9,203 bases of DNA from Betaproteobacteria bacterium HGW-Betaproteobacteria-8 (GTDB lineage: Bacteria; Pseudomonadota; Gammaproteobacteria; Burkholderiales; Methylophilaceae). This document shows positions 1-6,372 of the stretch, in pieces. Position 1 is the stretch's first letter, and every line of letters begins with the position of its first letter. The stretch is from the NCBI GenBank assembly GCA_002842135.1, contig PHCD01000068.1, forward strand, positions 1 to 9,203. The letters are read 5' to 3'. The notes below the pieces were generated by a model, which was given only the letters and a program-made list of their open reading frames with translations, made no database searches and was not told where the DNA came from. A program made the position numbers and the translations under genes.

Positions 1-1031
1 TGATGCAGGAAGGCCTCAAGTTCGAGCGCCTGTTCGCCACCGGTACCCGTACGGTCCGCGGTCTGGAAGCATTGTCACTGGGAACGCCGCCGATCCCCGG
101 TCAGGCCATCGTGCGTCGGCCGAATAGCGATCATCTGGGCACCTTGGGTGAATATCTGGAAATCCAGGGTTTTGCCACGGAGTTCGTCTATGGCGGCTAC
201 GGCTATTTTGACAACATGAACGCCTATTTTCAGGGCAATGATTTCAAGGTGACGGACCGTACCGACTTCGACGAAAAGTCCATCGTCATGGAAAACGTTT
301 GGGGTGTGGCCGACGAAAGCCTGTTTGACAATGCCATGCAGTCGCTGGATGCGGCGGCTGGCGGCGAACGCCCCTTCTTCATGCAGATCATGACGACCAG
401 CAATCACCGGCCCTATACTTTCCCGGAAGGGCGTATCGACTTGCCGCAGGGCAATCGTCGCGCAGCCGTGAAATACACCGACTATGCCATCGGCCGCTTC
501 ATTGAACAGGCTAGGACCAAGCCCTGGTTCGACGATACGCTGTTCGTCATCGTTGCCGACCATTGCGCTTCGGTGGCCGGCAAGACCCGTTTGCCGGTGG
601 CCAAATACCACATCCCCATGGTCTTTTATGCACCGGCGCTGCTGAAGCCCGGCCGTTTCGAGCGTCTGGTCAGCCAGATCGATGTGCCGCCGACCTTGCT
701 GGATCTGCTGGGCGTTTCCGGTTCGGAACACTTTTTCGGCCACAACATGTTTACCGACGACCATGTTGCGCCGCGCACCTTCATCAGCAATTATCAGTCC
801 CTGGGTTATTACAAGAACGATCAACTCATCGTGCTTTCCCCAAGGCAAATGGTGGAAGCCTATCGCGTCGACCCTGTGAGCTATGAGGTGGAGCCGGTCA
901 GTGCCGATCCGCAACTGGTGAAGGAAGCCATTGCCTATTACCAGACCGCTGCCAATGCATTCAAGGATGGCGGTTTGAAGGAGTTGCCGGTATTGGCCGC
1001 AGTTCCCGTTAAAGAACCCGTAGCGAACTGA
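1..1031 (+). CDS. LTA synthase/sulfatase-family periplasmic transferase, C-terminal part (5' end outside window)
   Basis: This is the C-terminal catalytic part of an alkaline-phosphatase-superfamily transferase of the LtaS/OpgB type, which moves a phospho-headgroup from a phospholipid to an acceptor on the outer face of the inner membrane. The frame is open at the left edge. The ATG at position 3 is an internal Met, because the paralogue downstream has about 320 more N-terminal residues (membrane helices and start of the catalytic domain) before the same point. Numbering from that Met, I see TGTRTVRG at 13-20 with Thr17 at the expected nucleophile position, SNH with His135 (substrate-site His in LtaS), ADH with Asp186/His187 (metal ligands) and His203. 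The metal-binding Glu lies outside the window. The stop at 1029-1031 is 3 bp before the PAP2 gene, so they are probably co-transcribed. Headgroup and acceptor are unknown; a phosphoethanolamine-type activity cannot be excluded. Confidence 0.88.
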   Translation, partial: MQEGLKFERLFATGTRTVRGLEALSLGTPPIPGQAIVRRPNSDHLGTLGEYLEIQGFATEFVYGGYGYFDNMNAYFQGNDFKVTDRTDFDEKSIVMENVWGVADESLFDNAMQSLDAAAGGERPFFMQIMTTSNHRPYTFPEGRIDLPQGNRRAAVKYTDYAIGRFIEQARTKPWFDDTLFVIVADHCASVAGKTRLPVAKYHIPMVFYAPALLKPGRFERLVSQIDVPPTLLDLLGVSGSEHFFGHNMFTDDHVAPRTFISNYQSLGYYKNDQLIVLSPRQMVEAYRVDPVSYEVEPVSADPQLVKEAIAYYQTAANAFKDGGLKELPVLAAVPVKEPVAN

Positions 1032-1034
1032 GCC

Positions 1035-1760
1035 ATGCTGGTGAGGATGACGGCAAGGCTGGGCGCGCCCCTGTTCCGGCGCGCCATGCTGGTGCTGGCG
1101 ATGTCCGCGGTGCTGATGCTGCTTCTGGGGCAATACACCGATATCGATCTGCTGATCGAGGATTACTACTATGACGAGCAACTGCAGGCGTTTCCCTGGC
1201 TCGACAGCTGGTTCGCCACTGACCTGATGCATGGTTACGTGAAGAACGTCATCATCAAGAGCGGCTATCTGTTGCTGCTGGTGGTGGCCTGGGATTTCAT
1301 TCGTCCCTGGTCGAGGATTACATCGTTTACCAGAAGCCGCTTGCGTTTTGTTGCTGCGGCATCCCTGCTGGTGCCGACCATCGTGCGCGGCGTCAAGCAA
1401 TTCTCCGTGCTGCACTGCCCCTGGACGGTCGACCGTTACGGCGGTACGGAACCCTTCCTCCGCCTGCTGGATCATGTACCCGAGGGTATGAAAGTGGGTC
1501 ACTGTTTCCCTGCGGGCCATGCAACAGTGGGTTTATGGCTGGCAGCTTTGTGTGTATTCTGGTTACCGCACAATCCCAGAGTCGCCGTGGGTGTATTTAG
1601 TGCAGGGCTGAGCGTAGGGCTGGTATTGGGTTGGGTGCAGCAAATGCGAGGCGCCCATTTCCTGTTTCATACCCTGTGGGCCGCCTGGCTGGCCAGTCTG
1701 GTGATACTGGTGATGCTGTTGTTTGCATACAATATATTGAACGAGGAGAAGGCAACATGA
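1035..1760 (+). CDS. PAP2-family membrane phosphatase
   Basis: A 241-aa integral membrane phosphatase of the PAP2 (type 2 phosphatidic acid phosphatase) superfamily, which removes phosphate from lipid-linked phosphates (for example lipid A, undecaprenyl pyrophosphate or phosphatidylglycerol phosphate) at the membrane surface. The three signature motifs are present in modified form: K121 with CP at 128-129 in place of the usual RP (motif 1), FPAGH with His162 (motif 2, PAGH instead of PSGH), and R205-GAHFLF-His212 (motif 3). An RYGG stretch at 134-137 follows motif 1. Hydrophobic segments lie near 18-32, 77-88, 104-118, 164-177, 183-200 and 215-233. The start at 1035 is 3 bp after the previous stop and has no strong ribosome-binding site, suggesting translational coupling; Met18 (1086) is an alternative start. 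The end overlaps the b561 gene by 4 bp (ATGA). Context with two headgroup transferases suggests envelope lipid remodelling, but the substrate is an inference. Confidence 0.85.
   Translation: MLVRMTARLGAPLFRRAMLVLAMSAVLMLLLGQYTDIDLLIEDYYYDEQLQAFPWLDSWFATDLMHGYVKNVIIKSGYLLLLVVAWDFIRPWSRITSFTRSRLRFVAAASLLVPTIVRGVKQFSVLHCPWTVDRYGGTEPFLRLLDHVPEGMKVGHCFPAGHATVGLWLAALCVFWLPHNPRVAVGVFSAGLSVGLVLGWVQQMRGAHFLFHTLWAAWLASLVILVMLLFAYNILNEEKAT
1744..1748 (+). promoter_or_regulatory. Ribosome-binding site fixing the cytochrome b561 start
   Basis: AGGAG lies 8 bases before the ATG at 1757. It supports that start over an in-frame ATG at 1631, which would add 42 residues overlapping the PAP2 gene and unlike any b561 N-terminus. 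Confidence 0.75.
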
Positions 1761-2302
1761 GCACAACAAATCATGCTGAGCGTTATAGCCGTCCGCTGGT
1801 GTTTTTGCACTGGTTCACGCTGGTATTGCTGGTTGCCGTTTACGGCTTTATCGAGTTGCGCGAGCTGTTCCCCAAGGGCACAGATGCGCGTGAGCTGATG
1901 AAGACCATACATTACATGCTGGGGCTTACCGTGTTGCTGACGGTCATGGTGCGTTTATATTTCAGGGTATCGAGTCATACGCCTGCAATCCGGCCTGCAC
2001 CCCATTGGCTCTTGCATCGCGTTGCACAGGGCGCGCACCTGTTGTTGTACGCCTTGATGATAGGTATGCCGGTTGCCGGTTGGCTGATGTTAAGCGCCGC
2101 CGGTAAACCGATCCCTTTCTACGGCCTGGAATTGCCGTCCCTGCTTGCAGAGGATAAAATCCTGGCGGACAGCATCAAGACCATACACAAGACCGTTGGC
2201 AATGTGGGTTACGCACTGATTGCGCTGCATGCGCTGGCGGCTCTTTACCACCACCATATCCGGCGCGATAACACCCTGCTCCGTATGTTGCCGGGCAAGT
2301 GA
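1757..2302 (+). CDS. Cytochrome b561 (CybB family)
   Basis: A 181-aa four-helix di-haem b-type cytochrome of the bacterial b561 family, an inner-membrane electron carrier; the E. coli member CybB has been described as a superoxide:quinone oxidoreductase. Four His fit the haem ligands: His18 (FLHWF), His52 (TIHYMLG), His144 (TIHKTVGN) and His158 (ALHALAALYHHH). Their spacings of 34 (18 to 52) and 14 (144 to 158) equal those I recall for CybB (13/47 and 137/151). The C-terminal RRDNTLLRMLPG is a family hallmark and the length is normal (CybB is 176 aa). Helices lie near 13-32, 50-69, 90-113 and 143-166. It overlaps the PAP2 stop by 4 bp and so is translationally coupled to the envelope genes. 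No redox partner is encoded nearby, so its link with the transferases is positional only. Confidence 0.92.
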   Translation: MSTTNHAERYSRPLVFLHWFTLVLLVAVYGFIELRELFPKGTDARELMKTIHYMLGLTVLLTVMVRLYFRVSSHTPAIRPAPHWLLHRVAQGAHLLLYALMIGMPVAGWLMLSAAGKPIPFYGLELPSLLAEDKILADSIKTIHKTVGNVGYALIALHALAALYHHHIRRDNTLLRMLPGK

Positions 2303-2390
2303 AAATTAAGCCTGGATTCAGCTTGATTCTGTAAAGTTTGCCCCAATCTGAACATCTTGAATATTTACCGTTAAACACTGACAGGATCAA
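2303..2390 (+). promoter_or_regulatory. Intergenic gap before the second transferase; possible weak promoter
   Basis: This 88-bp gap is AT-richer than the flanking genes. It contains TTGATT (2323-2328) and TTGAAT (2357-2362), which resemble -35 boxes, but I see no good -10 hexamer at 16-18 bp from either. No clear terminator follows the b561 gene, so read-through from upstream is possible. AGGA at 2383-2386 is the likely ribosome-binding site for the ATG at 2391. Confidence 0.25.
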
Positions 2391-4385
2391 ATGCTAGCGA
2401 AATTCTGGAAAAGACTGGAGTCTTTGGGTTTTTATGCGCCACTGGTGGCGATGTACCTGATTTCTTTGCCGATACTTTCGCTATCCCGCGCTGTATTGAT
2501 GGTCTGGCAATCCGAGCGTGTCGCGGCGACAGGCATCTGGCCCGAGATGCTATTGCAGGGTTTGCGAGTCGACATTATCCAGATGGGCCTGCTGGTGATC
2601 ATTCCTCTCTTGATCGCGCCATTGTTCGTACATAAAAGTGCATGGGCCTGGTGGCGCCGGTTCAGTTTCTTCTGGGTCGTAGCCTCCGTCACGCTGCTGG
2701 TTTTCATGGAAGCGACGACGCCCGGCTTTATCGGCGAATATGACACTCGCCCCAACCGCCTGTTTGTCGAATACCTGAAATATCCGGGGGAAGTGGTGCC
2801 CATGTTGTGGAACGGCTTCCGTGTCCATGTGTTCGGCGCCACAGCTGCGTTGCTGCTGGCTATCTGGGCCATCAGCCGATTCATGCGCCCCTGGCTCAGC
2901 CAGCATCATCCGGTCAGCAACTGGAAGCACTGGCTGGCCCTGCCGTTCGTCGTGCTGCTGGTGGTGTTCTCCGTGCGCTCAACCGCTGACCACCGCCCTG
3001 CCAACCCGGCCATGTTCGCTTTGACCTCTGATACCATGGTGAATACCCTGATCATGAACTCTACCTGGTCGGTGTTCCACGCTGTCTACAACCTCAAACA
3101 CGAGGCAAAATCGAGCGAGATCTATGGCGAAATGAGCGAAGAAGAGGCCATGCAACAAATCCGGCTGATGCGTGAAATGTTGCAGGATCATCGTCCTCTG
3201 ATTGGAGACACCAATTTGCCGACTTTGACCCGGCAGACTGCCACTATCAGGCGCGAAAAACCATTGAATCTGGTGATTATCCTGCAGGAAAGCCTGGGTG
3301 CCACTTTTGTTGAATCTTTGGGCGGCGTGCCGGTGACCCCCGAACTGGAAAAACTCAAAACCCAGGGTTGGTGGTTCGAGAATCTCTATGCGACAGGCAC
3401 CAGGTCAGTACGCGGCATTGAGTCTGTGGTGACAGGTTTTGCACCTACGCCGGCGCAGAGCGTGGTCAAGCTCTCGCTGTCGCAGGATCATTTCTTCACC
3501 TTGGCCAGCCTGTTCAAGAGCAAGGGTTACCTGAACGAGTTCATATATGGTGGTGAAGGCCATTTCGACAATATGCGCAACTTCTTCATCAACAACGATT
3601 TCGATCAGGTGGTGGACAAGAACGATTATGCCAATCCAGTGTTCACCGGCAGTTGGGGCGTCTCGGACGAAGACTTGTTCAACAAGACGCATGAGCAGCT
3701 GATGAAGCACCATGAGAGCGGTCAGCCTTTCTTTACGCTGGTGTTTACCTCAACCAACCACTCGCCGTTTGAGTTCCCTGATGGCCGTATCGAGCTGCAT
3801 GAACAGCCCAAGGCGACTGATAACAATGCGGTAAAGTACGCCGATTACGCCATGGGCCAGTTTTTCAGGCAGGCGCAGGCCAGTCCCTACTGGAAAGATA
3901 CCGTGTTCCTAGTGGTAGCCGATCACGATATCCGCGTGCGTGGTGACGATCTGGTGCCGGTGAAGCATTTCCACATTCCCGGTTTGATTCTGGGCGCCGA
4001 TATCCAGCCGCGTGTGATTAAAACCGTGGCCAGCCAGATCGATCTGCCGACGACAGTTATCTCATTGATGGGAATAGATGCCGAGCACCCGATGACAGGG
4101 CGCGACTTGACTGCCGAACCGGAAGGACTGCCGGGCCGTGCCATGATGCAGTACGAGCAGAATTATGCCTGGATGGAAGGTGATAAAGCGGTAGTGTTAC
4201 GGCCGGACAAGGCACCGACGCATGCCGTTTATGACCGTGCTGCAAAAAAACTGAAGCCGCAAGAGCCGCCAGTGGATGCAGCGGCTATGGAACAGCGTGC
4301 ACTAGGCCATGTGCTGCTGCCGTCGATACTTTATCGTGAGCAGGATTACCATTTGCCTGGCGAGACGCCGCCAGTAAGACGCTGA
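2391..4385 (+). CDS. LTA synthase/sulfatase-family membrane transferase, full length
   Basis: A 664-aa inner-membrane enzyme of the LtaS/OpgB type, predicted to transfer a phospholipid-derived phospho-headgroup to an acceptor in the periplasm. Five hydrophobic helices fill the N-terminal third (about 15-38, 60-80, 91-107, 147-163, 181-196), followed by a linker and a periplasmic catalytic domain from about 290 to 570. Aligned by eye to LtaS, the active site has Glu300 (ILQES, metal), Ser339 in TGTRSVRG at the nucleophile position, His457 (TNHSP), Asp511/His512 (VADHD) and His526/His528. The nucleophile is Ser here but Thr in the upstream paralogue and in LtaS; hydroxyl chemistry should still be possible. 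The two proteins share motifs across the whole catalytic domain but are far from identical, so this is not a recent duplication. The C-terminal 90 residues lack motifs I recognise. Acceptor and headgroup are unknown; OpgB-like phosphoglycerol transfer to periplasmic glucans is one option. Confidence 0.9.
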   Translation: MLAKFWKRLESLGFYAPLVAMYLISLPILSLSRAVLMVWQSERVAATGIWPEMLLQGLRVDIIQMGLLVIIPLLIAPLFVHKSAWAWWRRFSFFWVVASVTLLVFMEATTPGFIGEYDTRPNRLFVEYLKYPGEVVPMLWNGFRVHVFGATAALLLAIWAISRFMRPWLSQHHPVSNWKHWLALPFVVLLVVFSVRSTADHRPANPAMFALTSDTMVNTLIMNSTWSVFHAVYNLKHEAKSSEIYGEMSEEEAMQQIRLMREMLQDHRPLIGDTNLPTLTRQTATIRREKPLNLVIILQESLGATFVESLGGVPVTPELEKLKTQGWWFENLYATGTRSVRGIESVVTGFAPTPAQSVVKLSLSQDHFFTLASLFKSKGYLNEFIYGGEGHFDNMRNFFINNDFDQVVDKNDYANPVFTGSWGVSDEDLFNKTHEQLMKHHESGQPFFTLVFTSTNHSPFEFPDGRIELHEQPKATDNNAVKYADYAMGQFFRQAQASPYWKDTVFLVVADHDIRVRGDDLVPVKHFHIPGLILGADIQPRVIKTVASQIDLPTTVISLMGIDAEHPMTGRDLTAEPEGLPGRAMMQYEQNYAWMEGDKAVVLRPDKAPTHAVYDRAAKKLKPQEPPVDAAAMEQRALGHVLLPSILYREQDYHLPGETPPVRR

Positions 4386-4389
4386 AAAC

Positions 4390-4411
4390 GAATATTCGAA
4401 AGCGGATATTC
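4390..4411. terminator. Hairpin between convergent genes, probable terminator for the minus-strand gene
   Basis: GAATATTCG (4390-4398) pairs with CGGATATTC (4403-4411) as a 9-bp stem with one G-T wobble around an AAAG loop. Read on the minus strand the stem is followed by GTTTTC (a short T run), so it can act as an intrinsic terminator for the small minus-strand gene, whose stop codon lies on the stem. On the + strand no T tract follows, so termination of the transferase transcript there is less certain. The stem is AT-rich and modest in strength. Confidence 0.45.
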
Positions 4412-4625
4412 AGAGATAAATGACAGCGGGGAATACACCAATCGCAAAGACAAAGAGTATCCACTCCATGCCCCAGCGTTCCAGGTGACCTGTCATGTGC
4501 AGGATGATAGCGATAATGGCACTGATGTTAAAGATAGCGTAGAGCATGTTGGTTTGTTTCCCCCCCCGGATAACTTGATAGGCGCTGATTATCGAAAGTA
4601 GTAATATCAAATTTGATGAATACAC
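4410..4625 (-). CDS. Small three-helix membrane protein of unknown function
   Basis: A 71-aa hydrophobic protein that I do not recognise. Three likely membrane segments lie at about 5-18, 27-44 and 54-71, separated by a basic loop (RGGKQ, 20-24) and a loop with GHLERWGME (46-54). It starts with GTG at 4625; the only upstream in-frame stop is 24 bp before and no ATG lies between. Met27 (4547) is a later alternative that would remove the first helix. I see no strong ribosome-binding site. It is convergent with the transferase (24 bp between their ends) and divergent from the efflux operon (10 bp between starts). A run of eight G on its coding strand (4567-4560) falls at codons 20-22. The gap is otherwise gene-free and the hydrophobic pattern is coherent, which favours a real gene, but nothing proves translation. 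Confidence 0.5.
   Translation of the reverse strand: MYSSNLILLLSIISAYQVIRGGKQTNMLYAIFNISAIIAIILHMTGHLERWGMEWILFVFAIGVFPAVIYL
4560..4567. repeat. C8/G8 mononucleotide tract
   Basis: Eight consecutive C on the + strand (G on the minus strand) lie inside the small minus-strand ORF. Such runs are prone to slippage in replication and to sequencing indels. A change of one base would shift the reading frame after about codon 20. Confidence 0.9.
4606..4617. promoter_or_regulatory. 12-bp perfect palindrome, candidate operator
   Basis: ATCAAATTTGAT is identical to its reverse complement. It lies 18 bp before the ATG of the His-rich protein gene and inside the first codons of the minus-strand ORF if that starts at GTG 4625. 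A dyad directly in front of a metal-efflux operon is where a repressor or activator dimer would be expected to bind. A weak -35-like TTGATA (4575-4580) and a TAGTAA (4599-4604) 18 bp after it precede the site; the promoter match is poor. No regulator gene is in the window, so this is a position-based inference. Confidence 0.35.
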
Positions 4626-4635
4626 TGCACAGGAT

Positions 4636-5037
4636 ATGCATCCAAATTATTTAAAGATTCCAGCATGGCTGATTGTACTCTGGCTTATAAGCTTGCAGGT
4701 ACTTGCGCCTTTTGTCCATGCACATCTGGAGGCGGATGGCATCGATCATGCCAGTGTCATGCATCTGCACGCGTCAGCCTCTCCTGCACATTATGCCCAT
4801 GATACAAACCCTGTGCTGGAAAATCCACATGGTCCGCATCAAATAGTATCCGTTGCACAGGGCATTCCCAAGAAATTCGAGAAATCGGCATGGCTGGATG
4901 TGCTGCCAGTCATGTTTGTGGCCTTGTTGGCCTTGCTGGTGCCTGCATTTGCCGGCGGTCGTCATTTCGTTCAACTCAATCTGTTTCATTCAATCCGGCA
5001 TCGAAGTCCACAGCCACAAGCCCCTCCCTGTTCCTGA
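4636..5037 (+). CDS. His-rich periplasmic/membrane protein heading a metal efflux operon
   Basis: A 133-aa protein that I cannot assign to a family with certainty. It has an N-terminal hydrophobic segment (about 9-27) ending in FVHAH, which could be a signal anchor or a signal peptide. A His-rich stretch follows with nine His between 28 and 68 (28, 30, 38, 43, 45, 52, 55, 65, 68), then a second helix (about 88-107) and a polar tail with three more His (110, 118, 122). If both helices span the membrane, the His stretch faces the periplasm. The position directly before a CzcC-like gene is that of czcI in the czc operon, whose small product is also His-rich and periplasmic, so metal sensing, buffering or delivery is plausible. 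Similarity to CzcI or DUF2946-type proteins is not clear by eye. AGGA (4631-4634) is only 1 base from the ATG, a poor spacing, but no better in-frame start exists nearby. Confidence 0.7.
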   Translation: MHPNYLKIPAWLIVLWLISLQVLAPFVHAHLEADGIDHASVMHLHASASPAHYAHDTNPVLENPHGPHQIVSVAQGIPKKFEKSAWLDVLPVMFVALLALLVPAFAGGRHFVQLNLFHSIRHRSPQPQAPPCS

Positions 5038-5112
5038 TTTCAATAAGGCGCCAAGCGCCCGCTAATGATCAGTGTTCGACGCTGGTCGCATGTCTGAAAT
5101 CAGGAGACTCTC
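5038..5112 (+). promoter_or_regulatory. Short intergenic leader with small GC hairpin and ribosome-binding site
   Basis: This 75-bp gap separates the His-rich gene from the channel gene. GGCGC (5047-5051) pairs with GCGCC (5055-5059) around a CAA loop; no T tract follows, so it is not an obvious terminator. It could act as a processing or stability element, or be chance. AGGAG (5102-5106) lies 6 bases before the ATG at 5113 and is a strong ribosome-binding site. I see no convincing promoter, so the gene is probably read from the upstream transcript. Confidence 0.35.
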
Positions 5113-6372
5113 ATGTATGTCCGTCCGTTTAACCAACTTGCTGTTGGACTATGCTTTTGCTCACTATTAGTGATCTCGCCATTGGCCGGATCGGTCGAGC
5201 TTGAGCATCAGGATGCGCTGGAAACCAATCCGGCGCTTAGCCTGAAAGAAGTGCTGAACCAGACCTTCAGCCGCAATCCGCAACAGTACCAGTTGCAGGC
5301 CAGGGATCGCGATGTGCTGGCACGCCGTTCCAGGTCCGATACTTTTCTGCCAAAACCGCCCGCGCTTTTATTGACCCACCAGAATGACGCGCTGGGCAGC
5401 GGTCGCGGCGAACGCGAATGGCAGGCGGATATGGAGATTCCGCTTTGGCGCCTGGGGCAGCGCGCTGCAAGAACGGCCGTGGCCGAAAACGCAAGAACCG
5501 ATCTGGAAGCCAGCAAGGAAAGGCTGCTGCTGGAAGCTGCCGGCCAATTGCGCGAGGCCGTATGGGAAGTGAAGATGGTGGAGAGCCAGCTGGCACTTGC
5601 CAAATTGCGTTATGGAACGGCTGAGGCCTTGCAGCATGATGTCGAACGTCGTCATCAGGCCGGCGAGTTGGCCAAGACCGACCTGATGCTGGCACAGCAG
5701 GAGACCCTGCAAGCCAGGACCGAAGTCATACGTGCCGATGCCGAACTGAACCATGCGCGCCATCGCTACATGGTACTGACCGGCTTGAAACAAATGCCAG
5801 GACAACTGGAAGAGACGCAATCCTCGCTGGAAACCTACAGCGATGAGCATGCGCTGTGGCGCGAAGCTGAAGCCAGGGTGGCGTTGACCGAGCAGGAGCG
5901 CAACCTGAGCACGGTGGAGAGCAAGGACAATCTGCAGCTGGTGGTGAACACCCGTAGTCAGCGCGGCCCATTCGATAATGCTTATAACGATAGTGTTGGC
6001 CTCAGTCTGCGCATCCCACTCAATACCGAAAGTCATATGGCGCCCCAGCTGGCCGCCGCCGATATGCATGTCGCCCAGGCCGTCGCCGACCGCGAACGCT
6101 TGCGTTTCCAGCTGGAAACGGCCATGCATGAGGCTGAACACAACCTCGAGGTGACCAGGGCAGAGCTGGAGGTCGCCAATCAGAACCATGCCATCGCCAA
6201 AGAAAACCTGCGCCTGTCAGATAAGGCCTTTCAATTGGGTGAGATCGATTTGGTCAGCCTGATGCGTACCAGGGCTCAGGCCTATGAGGCAGAACGCGCC
6301 TTGAGAGTGCGGCAGATACAACTGACCTGGGATATTGCCCGTTATAACCAAGCTGTAGGAGTTTTACCATGA
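5113..6372 (+). CDS. TolC-family outer-membrane channel, CzcC-like
   Basis: A 419-aa outer-membrane efflux protein forming the exit duct of a tripartite RND pump. An N-terminal signal peptide (hydrophobic 9-25, likely cleavage after LAG near 26) has no lipobox, although Cys14 and Cys16 lie within the hydrophobic core. The mature part starts with the typical ALSLKEVLNQTFSRNP (41-56) and shows two OEP-type repeats. The long amphipathic helices run at about 117-222 and 312-415, each with a Gly-containing turn: RHQAGELAKTDL near 180-191 and KAFQLGEIDLVSLM near 371-384. A short strand-rich part lies between (about 274-303). Length is normal for CzcC (about 420). The order channel-adaptor-pump is that of czcCBA and cusCBA. 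The stop overlaps the adaptor start (ATGA), implying coupled translation. Confidence 0.9.
   Translation: MYVRPFNQLAVGLCFCSLLVISPLAGSVELEHQDALETNPALSLKEVLNQTFSRNPQQYQLQARDRDVLARRSRSDTFLPKPPALLLTHQNDALGSGRGEREWQADMEIPLWRLGQRAARTAVAENARTDLEASKERLLLEAAGQLREAVWEVKMVESQLALAKLRYGTAEALQHDVERRHQAGELAKTDLMLAQQETLQARTEVIRADAELNHARHRYMVLTGLKQMPGQLEETQSSLETYSDEHALWREAEARVALTEQERNLSTVESKDNLQLVVNTRSQRGPFDNAYNDSVGLSLRIPLNTESHMAPQLAAADMHVAQAVADRERLRFQLETAMHEAEHNLEVTRAELEVANQNHAIAKENLRLSDKAFQLGEIDLVSLMRTRAQAYEAERALRVRQIQLTWDIARYNQAVGVLP

Noticed and set aside
75..1520. 481-codon open frame on the minus strand
   Set aside because: It lies antisense to the transferase fragment and most of the PAP2 gene, both with strong family motifs. 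Its translation is rich in His, Gln and Arg without any domain pattern, as expected from the reverse of GC-biased codons.
1631..1756. N-terminal extension of the cytochrome b561 gene to an upstream ATG
   Set aside because: The added 42 residues overlap the PAP2 gene and do not look like a b561 N-terminus. The ATG at 1757 has AGGAG at good spacing and gives the family's normal length.
2305..2326. AAGC...GCTT inverted pair after the b561 stop as a terminator
   Set aside because: Only four base pairs form and no T tract follows, so it does not support a terminator call.
5368..6189. 273-codon open frame on the minus strand
   Set aside because: It is fully antisense to the TolC-like channel gene, which shows a signal peptide and both repeats. 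The low-complexity Gln/Leu-rich translation has no recognisable fold.
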